A DNA stretch of 64,000 bases, taken from positions 1 through 64,000 of the forward strand of contig CADEDA010000009.1 of the NCBI GenBank assembly GCA_902825965.1, written 5' to 3'. Shown here piece after piece: positions 19,894-28,209 of this stretch (position 1 is the stretch's first letter; every line of letters begins with the position of its first letter). This stretch comes from an uncultured Gemmatimonadota bacterium (GTDB lineage Bacteria > Gemmatimonadota > Gemmatimonadetes > Gemmatimonadales > Gemmatimonadaceae). The position numbers were made by a program, and so were the translations under genes. A model generated the notes under the pieces. It saw only the letters and a program-made list of their open reading frames with translations. It was not told the origin of the DNA and ran no database searches.

Positions 19894-20997
19894 TCAGCGC
19901 AGCGTGAAGCGCCCCAGCGGTTGTGCCACGCCGTTCAACTGCAGCGCCACACGATGGACGCCGGGATAATGCTTGCGGGTGCTCAGGTCGGCCAGCGATA
20001 CCGTCTTGCGCAGGTCGGCCGACGCTCCGGAACCGAGTGAGAGATTGGACAGCTTGAAGACCTTGGCGCTGGTGCCGCCGTTGGATTTGACGAAGTGCAC
20101 CACGAGGTCGGCAACGACGTCCTGCACCCGGGCGGTCGGGTTCTCCAGCGTGACCGTCACGACGACCTTGCCGCCGCGGCGTGGCGCCGCCGGCGTGATC
20201 GCCTTGGACCGCAGGCGCAGTGCGGCCGTTCGCCCGAAGCCCAGCACCTTGAGCGCCGCGGGATCGCCGCGCTTCACCGCGACGCGCAGCGCGTGCCGTA
20301 CGATCCACGCACGCTCCGCACTCGCGGCCCGCATCCACTCGGCGCCCACGGCGACGGCTCGACGCGGATGGTCCTTCCAGATGTCGTTGAGGTTGTTCGC
20401 CACCGACCGACGCACGTAGAGCGCCGGGTCGTCCTTCAGTCGCTCGAGCAGGGCCAGCACCGGCGTCGGGTCGCGCTGGAACGCCTTGAGCCGCGGCGCC
20501 CAGGGGAGCCGGGACCGTGTGCCCTCGGAGACCAGGCGACGCACGTGCTCGCTCGGGTCCCCCGTCCAGGCGTGCAGCCGTTCGAGCGTGCGCGACTCGT
20601 GGTGCTCGAGGAAGGGGCGGATGGCGAACTCCGCCGTGAACACCTGCGTCAGCGCGTGCATCGCGCGCATGGACTCCTCGAAATGCGCGACCCCGCACTG
20701 CCGCACGAACTCCATGTGCGGCAGGTAGTAGAACGCGGCCATGCCTCCGGCCGGCGCCTTCTCCGCCGGCAACGTGGCCAGCAGCACCTCCACCGCGTCC
20801 GCGTACGAGGACGGCAGGAACTCGGCCAGCACCCGACCGAGGTGGCGGCCGCGATCGAGCAGCTCCAGTGCGTCGAAACCCTCGAGCGCGCGGCGTTCGA
20901 ACGCCCGGCGGTCGAAGCTGCGGTGCACCGCCGCGAGCTCCGTCGCGAGGCGCCGGACCACCGGCGCCCCGAACTGGTTCTTGAGCGGCTCCGCCAT
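19894..20997 (-). CDS. AlkD-like HEAT-repeat DNA alkylation repair protein
   Basis: This 367-residue protein resembles the COG4335 branch of AlkD-type proteins, which are built from HEAT-like helical repeats that wrap DNA; AlkD itself removes 3- and 7-alkyl purines. The repeats include ESRTLERLHAWTGDPSEHV, ALLERLKDDPALYVRRSVANNLNDIWKDHP and AWIVRHALRVAVKRGDP. A beta-sandwich domain of about 100 residues follows (VVVTVTLENPTARVQDVV to the end), as in this branch. Cytoplasmic, with no signal peptide. Its ATG overlaps the stop of the upstream tricorn-like gene (TGATG), so the two are translated together. Whether it acts on DNA was not tested here. Confidence 0.75.
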   Translation of the reverse strand: MAEPLKNQFGAPVVRRLATELAAVHRSFDRRAFERRALEGFDALELLDRGRHLGRVLAEFLPSSYADAVEVLLATLPAEKAPAGGMAAFYYLPHMEFVRQCGVAHFEESMRAMHALTQVFTAEFAIRPFLEHHESRTLERLHAWTGDPSEHVRRLVSEGTRSRLPWAPRLKAFQRDPTPVLALLERLKDDPALYVRRSVANNLNDIWKDHPRRAVAVGAEWMRAASAERAWIVRHALRVAVKRGDPAALKVLGFGRTAALRLRSKAITPAAPRRGGKVVVTVTLENPTARVQDVVADLVVHFVKSNGGTSAKVFKLSNLSLGSGASADLRKTVSLADLSTRKHYPGVHRVALQLNGVAQPLGRFTLR

Positions 20998-23900
20998 CAG
21001 CGACGGATACTGCGCATCAACGCGTCGATGGCCGCCGCGAGCTGCTGATCCTGGCCCTTGTTCACCTTGTCGTACTCGTTCATGACGAGGATGTCGGGCT
21101 CGGTCTGCAGGTTCTCGAGGTACTTGCCCGTCGCGGCGTCCTTCACGCCCAGTCCGGGCACGCCCCAGCGGATGCCCCCCTGCAGCCCTTCCCAGCCCGC
21201 GAACGTGCAGGTGCCGGGCACCGGCATGCCGACCAACTGGCCGATCTTGAGGTCCTTGTACGCGTAGGCGTAGCAGTGACCGTCGGAGTAGTTGGCCTCG
21301 TTGGCCAGCGAGATGCTCGGCTTGGTCCAGCGGAAGTTGGGCTCGAAACCCGTGCTGCGGTCGTCCACCGTGTAGTCGAAGAAACGCTTGCCGCTGAGGA
21401 ACATCGCGAGGTCGGCGACCAGGTCGCCGCCCCCGTTGAACCGCGTGTCCACCACCAGCCCGTCCTTCAGCGTGAACTTGCCCAGCACCTCCTCGAACGT
21501 CGTGCGCATCGCCCCGTCGTTCATGCCGGGGATGTGCACGTAGCCCAGTCGGCCGCCGCTCACGCGTTCCACCTCGTCGCGGTTGCGCTTCACCCAACGG
21601 GCGTACAGCAGCCGCCCTTCCTCCGCCTGCGTGATCGGCTTCACCACCAGCTCGCGGCGCGTGCCCCCGAGCGACAGTTCGAGCAAGACGTTCTTGCCGG
21701 CCTTGCGATTGAGCAGTTGGGCCAGGTCGGTGGCCGGGGTGACCGCCTCGCCGTCCACCGTCTCGATGACGCTGCCGGCGGCGACGTTCATGCCGGCGAG
21801 GGCGAGCGGCCCGTTGGCGAGCACCTCGTCGATCCTCGCGCCTGCGGTCGCCCAGGTGGGATCGAGCAGCACGCCGAGCGCCGCCGTCGCGTCGTTGTCC
21901 GCGCCGCTGGGCGTCCAGCGCGCGCCGCTGTGGCTCACGTTCAGCTCGCCAAGCATCTCGGCGAGCATCTCCGCGAACTCGAAGTCGTTGCCGATGTGCG
22001 GGAGGTACTTCGCATACACCGGGCGAATCGCCTGCCAATCGATGCCGTGGAAGCCCGCCGTGTAGTACGTGTCGCGGGTCTTGCGCCACACGTGGTCGAA
22101 GGCCTCGGCGCGTTCGGCCGCCGCGTCCACGATCATCTCGCCGCGGATCGGGATCATGTCGCGCTTGCCGCTCGCCGGGTCGATCTTGGAGATGCCGCCG
22201 TTGGCCAGCAGGAAGATCGTCTTCTGCTCCTTGTCCCAGGTCATGGCGCCACCGCCGGCATCGAGCGCGACGAGTTGCCGCGTCTCCCGCGTGCGGAGGT
22301 TCGTCGTCCACAGATTGAGCCCGCGCTCGAAGCGCGCGAGGTAGTACAGCGACTCGCCGTCCTTGCTCACCAGGGCGTCGCCGAGGGACGCGGAGTGGAT
22401 GGTCAGCCGTGCCTTGCGCTCCTCGATGCCGGCGAGGTCGAGCTCGACGGTCTTGGGGGTGGCGGCGGCAGCACTGTCGGCCTTGGGCTTCGGCGCCTTG
22501 GCCTCGGCCTCCTTCACGAGGGCGAGTTCCTCCTTCGTGAGGCGATAGCGGTCCCAGGCCGCGGCCGTGAAGAACATCCCGTACACGTCGTTCTGCGCGC
22601 CACCCGACTGCGCCACGGCCTTGAGCCCATCGCGGTTGGAGAACCAGAGCATCGCCTGCCCGTCGAGGATCCAGCGCGCGCGGCCATCATTGAACCCGCT
22701 CTGCGTGAGGTTGATCACCGCACCGCGTCCATCCGTCGCGACGAGCCCGACCTCACCCGGCGCGTTACCCGGCACCGAGTAATCGAACAGCATCCACTTG
22801 CCGTCCGGGCTCCACTGGAAGTCCACGCTCGGCGTGGTCGCGAAGATGTGGCGGCGGTCCGCCAGCGTCCGCGTGGCACCGCCATCCAGTGTGCGCACGC
22901 GCAGCGTGGTCCGGTCCTCGATGTAGGCCAGTGACTTGCCGTCGGGGGAGAACAGCGGCTGGTAGTTCTGCTTCTCGTTCACCACGAGCGGCGTCTCGCG
23001 CACGACGGTGGAAGCATAGAAGTAGGGCTCCGACTCGCGGCTGCGGCGGACCTCGTAGATGCCCCAGCGGCCATCGCGCTCGGAGGCGTACGCGATCGAC
23101 TTCCCGTCAGGCGCGAACGACAGCCCGGTCTCCACGGCCGGTGTCCGCGTGAGCTGCTTGGTGACGCCCCCCTCGACCGACGTCACGAACACGTCGCCTC
23201 GGAAGATGAACGCGACTTCCTTGCCGCTCGGTGCGACCTCGATGCTGCTCGCCCCGCCGGTCACGGCGACCACACGTGCATCGTTGGCCTTCGCGTCCAC
23301 GCGCAGCGTGACCTCGACGCGCTGCGGCTGGCCACCGGCGCGCATCGTGTAGAGCTGCCCGTCGTGGCCGAACGCGAGCGTGCCGGTGCTGCTGGCGGAG
23401 AGGAAGCGCACCGGAATGCCGCTGAAGCGCGTGAGCTGCTGCGAGGTCCCGCCCCCGAGGGCGCGCTTGTGCACGTTGAACGTGCCGCTCTCCTCGGAGA
23501 GGTAGTAGATGGCGCGGTCGCCGTCGGTGAGGATGGGCGTGCGGTCCTCCCCCGCGAAGCCGGTGACCTTGCGATGCGTACCGGCCCGTGTGTCCATCAC
23601 CCAGATGTCGCGGGCGATGGCGGAGGTGTGATGCTTGCGCCACTGGTTCTCGCCGCCCTTGCGGTCGTGATAGACCAGCCAACGTCCGTCCGCGCTGTAC
23701 CGCGCGTCCTCGGCCGGCGTCGTGAGGATCTGCAGCGGACGGCCGCCGGCCACGGGCACCTGGTACAGCTCCGGCTGCGACCCGGTGGGATACTGCCGGT
23801 TGGCCGCCGCGTCCATGCGCGCCGCGCCGAAGACGACGCTGCGTCCGCCGGGCGCGAAGCTGTAGGGCACCTCGTCGGCCGAGTGGAACGTGAGCCGCTT

Positions 23901-24215
23901 CGCCTCACCCCCCGCAGCCGGCATCACGAACAGGTCGAAGTTGCCGTGCCGGTCGCTGGCGAACACGAGCTGCGTGCCGTCGGGGCTCCACACCGGCGTC
24001 ATGTCCTGCGCCGCGTGCTGCGTGAGCTGGGTGGCGACGCCACCGGCCACCGGCACGCGGTAGAGGTCCCCCTGATAGGTAAACGCCAACGATTGCCCGT
24101 CGGGCGAGATCGCCGGATAGCGCATCCACGAGGGAGCCGCCTGTGCCGCCAGCGACGTGGCCGGCAACGCGGCGAGGGAAAGGACGAGCGCGAGGCGTTC
24201 GACGGAGCGGAGCAT
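20997..24215 (-). CDS. Tricorn-like S41 protease with beta-propeller
   Basis: A 1072-residue secreted protease. Signal peptide about 1-25, then a PD40/TolB-type propeller (about 30-330; PDGQSLAFTYQGDLYRVPVAGG, SPDGTQLVFASDRHGNFDLFV), a second propeller region (about 330-640), the tricorn C1 region, a PDZ domain (about 780-850), and the S41 catalytic end. The nucleophile is Ser977 in NYSDGHCYAYAY, with Asp978 beside it as in tricorn. The family cuts peptides into small pieces using the propellers as substrate gates. The gene is coupled to the AlkD-like gene downstream and divergent from an AraC regulator, which could control it. A TAGATT box lies 39 bases upstream of the start. Confidence 0.9.
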   Translation of the reverse strand: MLRSVERLALVLSLAALPATSLAAQAAPSWMRYPAISPDGQSLAFTYQGDLYRVPVAGGVATQLTQHAAQDMTPVWSPDGTQLVFASDRHGNFDLFVMPAAGGEAKRLTFHSADEVPYSFAPGGRSVVFGAARMDAAANRQYPTGSQPELYQVPVAGGRPLQILTTPAEDARYSADGRWLVYHDRKGGENQWRKHHTSAIARDIWVMDTRAGTHRKVTGFAGEDRTPILTDGDRAIYYLSEESGTFNVHKRALGGGTSQQLTRFSGIPVRFLSASSTGTLAFGHDGQLYTMRAGGQPQRVEVTLRVDAKANDARVVAVTGGASSIEVAPSGKEVAFIFRGDVFVTSVEGGVTKQLTRTPAVETGLSFAPDGKSIAYASERDGRWGIYEVRRSRESEPYFYASTVVRETPLVVNEKQNYQPLFSPDGKSLAYIEDRTTLRVRTLDGGATRTLADRRHIFATTPSVDFQWSPDGKWMLFDYSVPGNAPGEVGLVATDGRGAVINLTQSGFNDGRARWILDGQAMLWFSNRDGLKAVAQSGGAQNDVYGMFFTAAAWDRYRLTKEELALVKEAEAKAPKPKADSAAAATPKTVELDLAGIEERKARLTIHSASLGDALVSKDGESLYYLARFERGLNLWTTNLRTRETRQLVALDAGGGAMTWDKEQKTIFLLANGGISKIDPASGKRDMIPIRGEMIVDAAAERAEAFDHVWRKTRDTYYTAGFHGIDWQAIRPVYAKYLPHIGNDFEFAEMLAEMLGELNVSHSGARWTPSGADNDATAALGVLLDPTWATAGARIDEVLANGPLALAGMNVAAGSVIETVDGEAVTPATDLAQLLNRKAGKNVLLELSLGGTRRELVVKPITQAEEGRLLYARWVKRNRDEVERVSGGRLGYVHIPGMNDGAMRTTFEEVLGKFTLKDGLVVDTRFNGGGDLVADLAMFLSGKRFFDYTVDDRSTGFEPNFRWTKPSISLANEANYSDGHCYAYAYKDLKIGQLVGMPVPGTCTFAGWEGLQGGIRWGVPGLGVKDAATGKYLENLQTEPDILVMNEYDKVNKGQDQQLAAAIDALMRSIRR

Positions 24216-24254
24216 ACACCGTACGGTTGGAGGGAAGGTTCCCGCGACCGGACA

Positions 24255-24260
24255 AATCTA
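24255..24260 (-). promoter_or_regulatory. -10-like TAGATT box for the tricorn-like gene
   Basis: On the minus strand this reads TAGATTTGTCCGG, an exact fit to TAnnTTTG, 39 bases before the ATG. It lies in the 119-base gap shared with the divergent AraC gene. Confidence 0.4.
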
Positions 24261-24334
24261 CGCGCGGCGCGAGAGGTTGGGACGCCTCCGGGACGACTCG
24301 GAAACCCAGCCTCCCGTGCCGCAGTAGGGCGGCC

Positions 24335-25159
24335 ATGGACCGGCGATTGCGATTCCGCGCGACTGCCTACCGGGGCGGCCTGAGCCAGCCCGCCCACGAG
24401 CACGATCACGTGCAGATCAGCCTCGTGCTGCGCGGCCGTCTCCGCGAACGCGTCGGGGCGCACGACGTCGAGGCCGGTCCGCTGTCGCTGGTGGTGAAGG
24501 ACGCCGGCGTGAGACATGCGGACGTGTTCGGGCCGGAGCGGGTCATGATCGCACAGCTCGCACTGCCCCACGGCACGCTCGCGGCGATCGCGGATCCAGG
24601 CCAGCCACTGCAGCCTTGGCTCTGGCAACATCGCAGCGACGCCGTGCGGCCGTTCCTGCGGTTGGTCGCGCGCGCGGCCCGCGGACCGGAGGAGTTCACC
24701 ACAGACGACTTCGACGTCGCCGACCTGATCGCCAGCCTGCAATCCGCTCGCAATGCCGCGCCGCGTGGCACTGCACCGCGTTGGCTGGCGGAGGCCGTCG
24801 ACCAGCTGCGGTCCGAGTGGCGCGCCGGCTTGCGGGTCGGTAGCATCGCCGAGCGCCTCGGGGTGCACCCGGTGTATCTCGCGCGCTGCTTCCGGCGCTG
24901 GTACGGCCGGTCCGTCGGTGAGGAACTCCGTCGCCTGCGCCAGCACGAGGCACGCGCTGCGGTGGTGCGCGGCGACGAGACGCTCAGCACCATCGCTCAT
25001 CGGCTGGGCTATGCGGACGAGGCGCACCTGAATCGCGAGTTCCGCCGCCTGCATGGTGTGGCGCCCGGCCATTTCCGCCGCGATCTGCGTCGGCTTCCGT
25101 ACCGCGAACCCACGGCGTCGATGGCGGAGGCCGCCGCAGCCGCCCACCGCACCGCGTAG
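24335..25159 (+). CDS. AraC-family transcription regulator
   Basis: A 274-residue cytoplasmic regulator. The N-terminal half is cupin-like (AYRGGLSQPAHEHDHVQIS, a typical AraC ligand-binding start); the C-terminal half has two helix-turn-helix motifs, SIAERLGVHPVYLARCFRRWYG and STIAHRLGYADEAHLNREFRR. Such proteins usually bind a small ligand and activate a nearby promoter. The divergent tricorn-like gene and the serine hydrolase downstream are the closest candidates. ATG 24335 is preferred since the preceding in-frame sequence is low-complexity and lacks the fold. Confidence 0.88.
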   Translation: MDRRLRFRATAYRGGLSQPAHEHDHVQISLVLRGRLRERVGAHDVEAGPLSLVVKDAGVRHADVFGPERVMIAQLALPHGTLAAIADPGQPLQPWLWQHRSDAVRPFLRLVARAARGPEEFTTDDFDVADLIASLQSARNAAPRGTAPRWLAEAVDQLRSEWRAGLRVGSIAERLGVHPVYLARCFRRWYGRSVGEELRRLRQHEARAAVVRGDETLSTIAHRLGYADEAHLNREFRRLHGVAPGHFRRDLRRLPYREPTASMAEAAAAAHRTA

Positions 25160-25265
25160 CGGGGTTGCGCGGATTCAAGTCGTGGCGGCAACCGCGGCGG
25201 TAGCTTGGCTCTCGTCGTGCGGCTGGTTCGCACGCCTTCCCAACCTCGCCCCCTGCCCCGCCCTC

Positions 25266-26795
25266 ATGTCGCCCCGCCTCTCCTGCCGTGCCGCCGCGGC
25301 GTTCGTCCTGCTCTCCGCGTTCGCCATGCTGGATCTCCCCGCACAAGGGCCGCGGCCGAGCGCCGCGTCGCTGGCCGCGGCCGTGGACTCGCTCGCGCGT
25401 CGCGTGGTGACTGCGGGTCTGGCGCCCGCGTTCGGCGTCGCCGTCGTCATGGACGGACGCACCATCCTCTCGGCGGGCTACGGACAGGCCGATCGCAGTC
25501 GCGACATCCCGGTGCGACCCAACACGCTCTGGTACATCGCCTCGACCAGCAAGTCGTTCACCGGCTTCGCGACCGTGCTGCTGGCGACGGAAGGCGCGCT
25601 GGACCTCGACGCCCCCATCACCCGCGTCCTGCCGCAGGCGGCGTGGCATCGCGACGTGCAGGCCGACGCACTGACGCTGCAGCGCTTCCTCGCGCACACT
25701 CATCATTTGAATGACGGCGTGATCGTGACGTCGGCCGCGTTCACGGGTGCGATGCCGGAGTCACAGTGGCCGACGCTGCTGCGCCACTCCGCCCCCGCCG
25801 GCCACACCGACCTCATCTACTCGAACCTCGGCTACAACGTCGCCGCCATGGCGATCGATGCCGTGCGGCCCGAGGGCTGGCGCCGGTTCATGGAGACACG
25901 GATCTACGCGCCCCTCGGGATGCACGACACCCATGCCCGCGTGAGCGGGCTGGATCGCGATCGCATCGCTATGCCCCACGACCTGCGGCCCGACGGCAGC
26001 CAGCCGACGTTGCCGTTCGTGAAGACCGACGCCACGATGAACAGCGCCGGCGGCCACCTGGCGACGCTCGACGATCTCGCGCGCTGGGTCCGCGTGCAGT
26101 TGGACAGCGGCCTGCTGGACGGTCGTCGCGTGTTCGCCAAGGAGGTGATCGCGCGGTCACACCGCCAGATCGCGGCGCAGACGCGTGAGCAGTCGCGGCG
26201 GTTCGCGTTCTTCGACCGCAGTGGCTGGGCGGCCGGCTGGGACATCGGCAGCTACGAGGGCGAGCGGATGGTCAGCCGGTTCGGCAGCTACTCGAGCACG
26301 CGCTCGCACCTGTCGATGCTGCCCGGGCGCCGCATCGGTGTGGTGGCGATGACGACGGGTCGTGCCGCGTCCACTGCCACCGACGTCGTCGCCGCGTACG
26401 CGTACGACCTCGAGGCGGGCCGGCCCGATGCGCGCGCACGCGCCGAGTCGCGGTTCGCGGCCCTGCTCGACCAGCTGCCGCGCGCTGCGCGCCAGGCCGC
26501 CGCGTCCGACTCGGTGCGCGCTGCGCGGCAGCAGCCGCTGCTGCGGCCGGTGGACGAGTTCGCCGGGGTGTACACCAGCGACGCACTCGGGACGCTCGCA
26601 CTGCAGGTCGTGGACGGTCGCCTGCAGTGGCGCTGGGGCGTGCTCGCGGGCGTCGCCGAGGTGTTCGATGCGGCACGCCACGCGTTGCGCATCGAGTTGT
26701 CGTCGTCGGGGTACGTGCTGACCTTCGTGTTCCCCGAGCGCGGGCCGGCGCAAGCGATCCTGCTCGACGGCATGCGATTCGATCGCGTCCCCTGA
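25266..26795 (+). CDS. Secreted serine hydrolase, beta-lactamase (class C/esterase-like) family
   Basis: The 509-residue protein has a signal peptide (about 1-24) and the penicillin-binding fold: SxxK in ASTSKSFT (Ser93, Lys96), the Tyr-x-Asn motif in YSNLGYN, and FLAHTHHLNDG where family members usually have HTSGL. A C-terminal domain of about 100 residues (VDEFAGVYTSDALGTLALQV) matches the extra lipocalin-like domain often attached to these enzymes. Most relatives are peptidases, esterases or amidases, not true antibiotic-degrading enzymes, so resistance is not implied. A TAGCTT box lies 59 bases upstream. It is followed by an apparent RtcB-like remnant. Confidence 0.85.
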   Translation: MSPRLSCRAAAAFVLLSAFAMLDLPAQGPRPSAASLAAAVDSLARRVVTAGLAPAFGVAVVMDGRTILSAGYGQADRSRDIPVRPNTLWYIASTSKSFTGFATVLLATEGALDLDAPITRVLPQAAWHRDVQADALTLQRFLAHTHHLNDGVIVTSAAFTGAMPESQWPTLLRHSAPAGHTDLIYSNLGYNVAAMAIDAVRPEGWRRFMETRIYAPLGMHDTHARVSGLDRDRIAMPHDLRPDGSQPTLPFVKTDATMNSAGGHLATLDDLARWVRVQLDSGLLDGRRVFAKEVIARSHRQIAAQTREQSRRFAFFDRSGWAAGWDIGSYEGERMVSRFGSYSSTRSHLSMLPGRRIGVVAMTTGRAASTATDVVAAYAYDLEAGRPDARARAESRFAALLDQLPRAARQAAASDSVRAARQQPLLRPVDEFAGVYTSDALGTLALQVVDGRLQWRWGVLAGVAEVFDAARHALRIELSSSGYVLTFVFPERGPAQAILLDGMRFDRVP

Positions 26796-26821
26796 GTGGT
26801 GGGAACGCGACCGCATCCGCG

Positions 26822-26960
26822 TCAGTCCTTGTACGGATCGAACTCCCGTGCCCCTGCCATCACCACGATGAGCGGACGCAGCGTGTGCAGCACATCGATC
26901 GTGCCGTCCTGCGCGCGGAGCACGTCCGGCAGCCGACGGTAGACGTGCGGAGACGCACGC
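26822..26960 (-). pseudogene. C-terminal remnant of an RtcB-like RNA ligase
   Basis: On the minus strand a short open stretch ends in TGA 26822-26824 and reads HVYRRLPDVLRAQDGTIDV, LHTLRPLIVVMAGAREFDP, YKD. This resembles the C-terminal end of RtcB-family proteins (pattern L-P-x-V-x-MAG...DPYKD), which seal RNA ends. Nothing upstream resembles the catalytic body: the frame runs straight back to TAG 26996-26998, the stop of the next gene. The likeliest reading is the 3' end of a lost gene. The family call is from memory of the motif and could be wrong. Confidence 0.4.
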
Positions 26961-26995
26961 GATGCGCCACCACAGTGGTTGCCGCCCTGCGCCGC

Positions 26996-28066
26996 CTACC
27001 GATCACGCAGCAGCGGCGCGCCGCCCTGCCATCCGCGCTCGATGACCTCGAAGTCATCGGCGGTCAGTTCGTTGAACGCCGCCGCGATCGCCGTGCGGTT
27101 CCAGCGCGGGTCCATCGTGCCCGTCACCGCGAGGTCGGTCCCGACGTCCGCCACGATCAGTCCGTAGGTCTTCATCGCCTGCAGGATGCGCCGGATATCG
27201 GCCGGGAAGCCAGAGAGATCGACGCTGGCGCGCAGCCGCAGCCGGGCGCCGAGCGGCGGCGCGTTCAGGATGCTGTTGATGCCGCGCGCGGCCGGGAACA
27301 CATGACCGTTGCTGCCGCGGACGGTCACGCGGAACGCGTGCGTGATCGGCGCGTCGCGCGTGGCCTCGTCGTAGCGCACGAGCCCGGGGAAGATCGCGAG
27401 GCCCGCATTGTCGGCCGAGACGTAACCCTCGGTGCGACGCGCGTTGGAGTTGAGCGGGAACACGGCGCCGGCGCCCGCCTCCCAGCGCTCGGTGATCGTG
27501 TTGTAGCGCGTGGACCAGGTCTCGAACAACAGGTTGCGGTCGCGGTCGACGATGATCAGCCGTCGTCCGCCCACGCTGCCGCCACCCGGCACGTTGCCTT
27601 CGATGAAGCCCGGCCGCACCCGCACGGCCCGCGGCACCGGATACCCACGCGGCGCGTTCGGCGCCCCGCTGTCCGACTCGGCGCCGTACGACGTGAACGT
27701 GATCGCACTCAACGGTTCGTTGGCACTCACGCCGACGTACGGAATGCCGTAGGGCGGCGGCCCGAAATCCGCCGACAGGGGCCGCACCACGTTGGGCTGG
27801 TTGCTGGTGCGCCCGCTGATGAACCCGATCATCGCGTTCGACTCGGCGTCCACCGGGGCCGACGTGATGTCGAGCTTCCACCAGTTGTCGGCCGGGAGGA
27901 AGTCACGCGTCGAGAAGTCCTGGAGGAGCACGGCACTGTCCGCTCCGAGCGGATCGGGACCGAGGTCGAGTTCCTCGATCGCAGCGCAGGCGCTGGCCGA
28001 CGTCACAGCGCAAGCGATCGCGCCACTCACCAGGAGTACGCGGAGTCGGCGTGAGGGGGTAGTCAC
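26996..28066 (-). CDS. Conserved secreted protein of unknown function, paralog 1
   Basis: This 356-residue protein has a short signal region ending SASACAA (possible lipoprotein Cys) and a body with the ordered motifs FGPPPYGIPYVGVSANEPL, GYPVPRAVRVRPGFIEG, LLFETWSTRYN, AGLAIFPGLVRYDEA, ITHAFRVTV and QAMKTYGLIVADVGTDL, TMDPRWN. I know this motif set from many bacterial secreted proteins, but no function is established. The next gene is a full-length paralog in the same direction. Start is GTG 28066 (TTG 28078 also possible). The protein may act in the periplasm or on the surface. The copy lost some of the conserved loop compared with paralog 2 (QPNVVRPLSADFG for TARRRMHPDFG). Confidence 0.7.
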   Translation of the reverse strand: MTTPSRRLRVLLVSGAIACAVTSASACAAIEELDLGPDPLGADSAVLLQDFSTRDFLPADNWWKLDITSAPVDAESNAMIGFISGRTSNQPNVVRPLSADFGPPPYGIPYVGVSANEPLSAITFTSYGAESDSGAPNAPRGYPVPRAVRVRPGFIEGNVPGGGSVGGRRLIIVDRDRNLLFETWSTRYNTITERWEAGAGAVFPLNSNARRTEGYVSADNAGLAIFPGLVRYDEATRDAPITHAFRVTVRGSNGHVFPAARGINSILNAPPLGARLRLRASVDLSGFPADIRRILQAMKTYGLIVADVGTDLAVTGTMDPRWNRTAIAAAFNELTADDFEVIERGWQGGAPLLRDR

Positions 28067-28209
28067 GGGGCTTCTCAACTGTTGGACGGGACGGCTGCGG
28101 ATGAACCTCTCTGACTGGAGGTTCGGCCGGTCACCGCCGGAGTTGAGGAGCCCCTAGAATCGTGGGACGTGCAGAAGTTGGACGGTGTGCCGTTTGTTGC
28201 CAGTGCCCG

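Noticed and set aside
21276-22934. 552-residue plus-strand ORF opposite the tricorn-like gene
   Set aside because: Val/Arg/Ala/His-rich with no domain; the minus strand encodes the protease catalytic region.
25266-26795. True class C beta-lactamase conferring resistance
   Set aside because: SxxK and Tyr-x-Asn are present, but the HTSGL-type motif is altered and a C-terminal lipocalin-like domain is attached, as in peptidase/esterase relatives.
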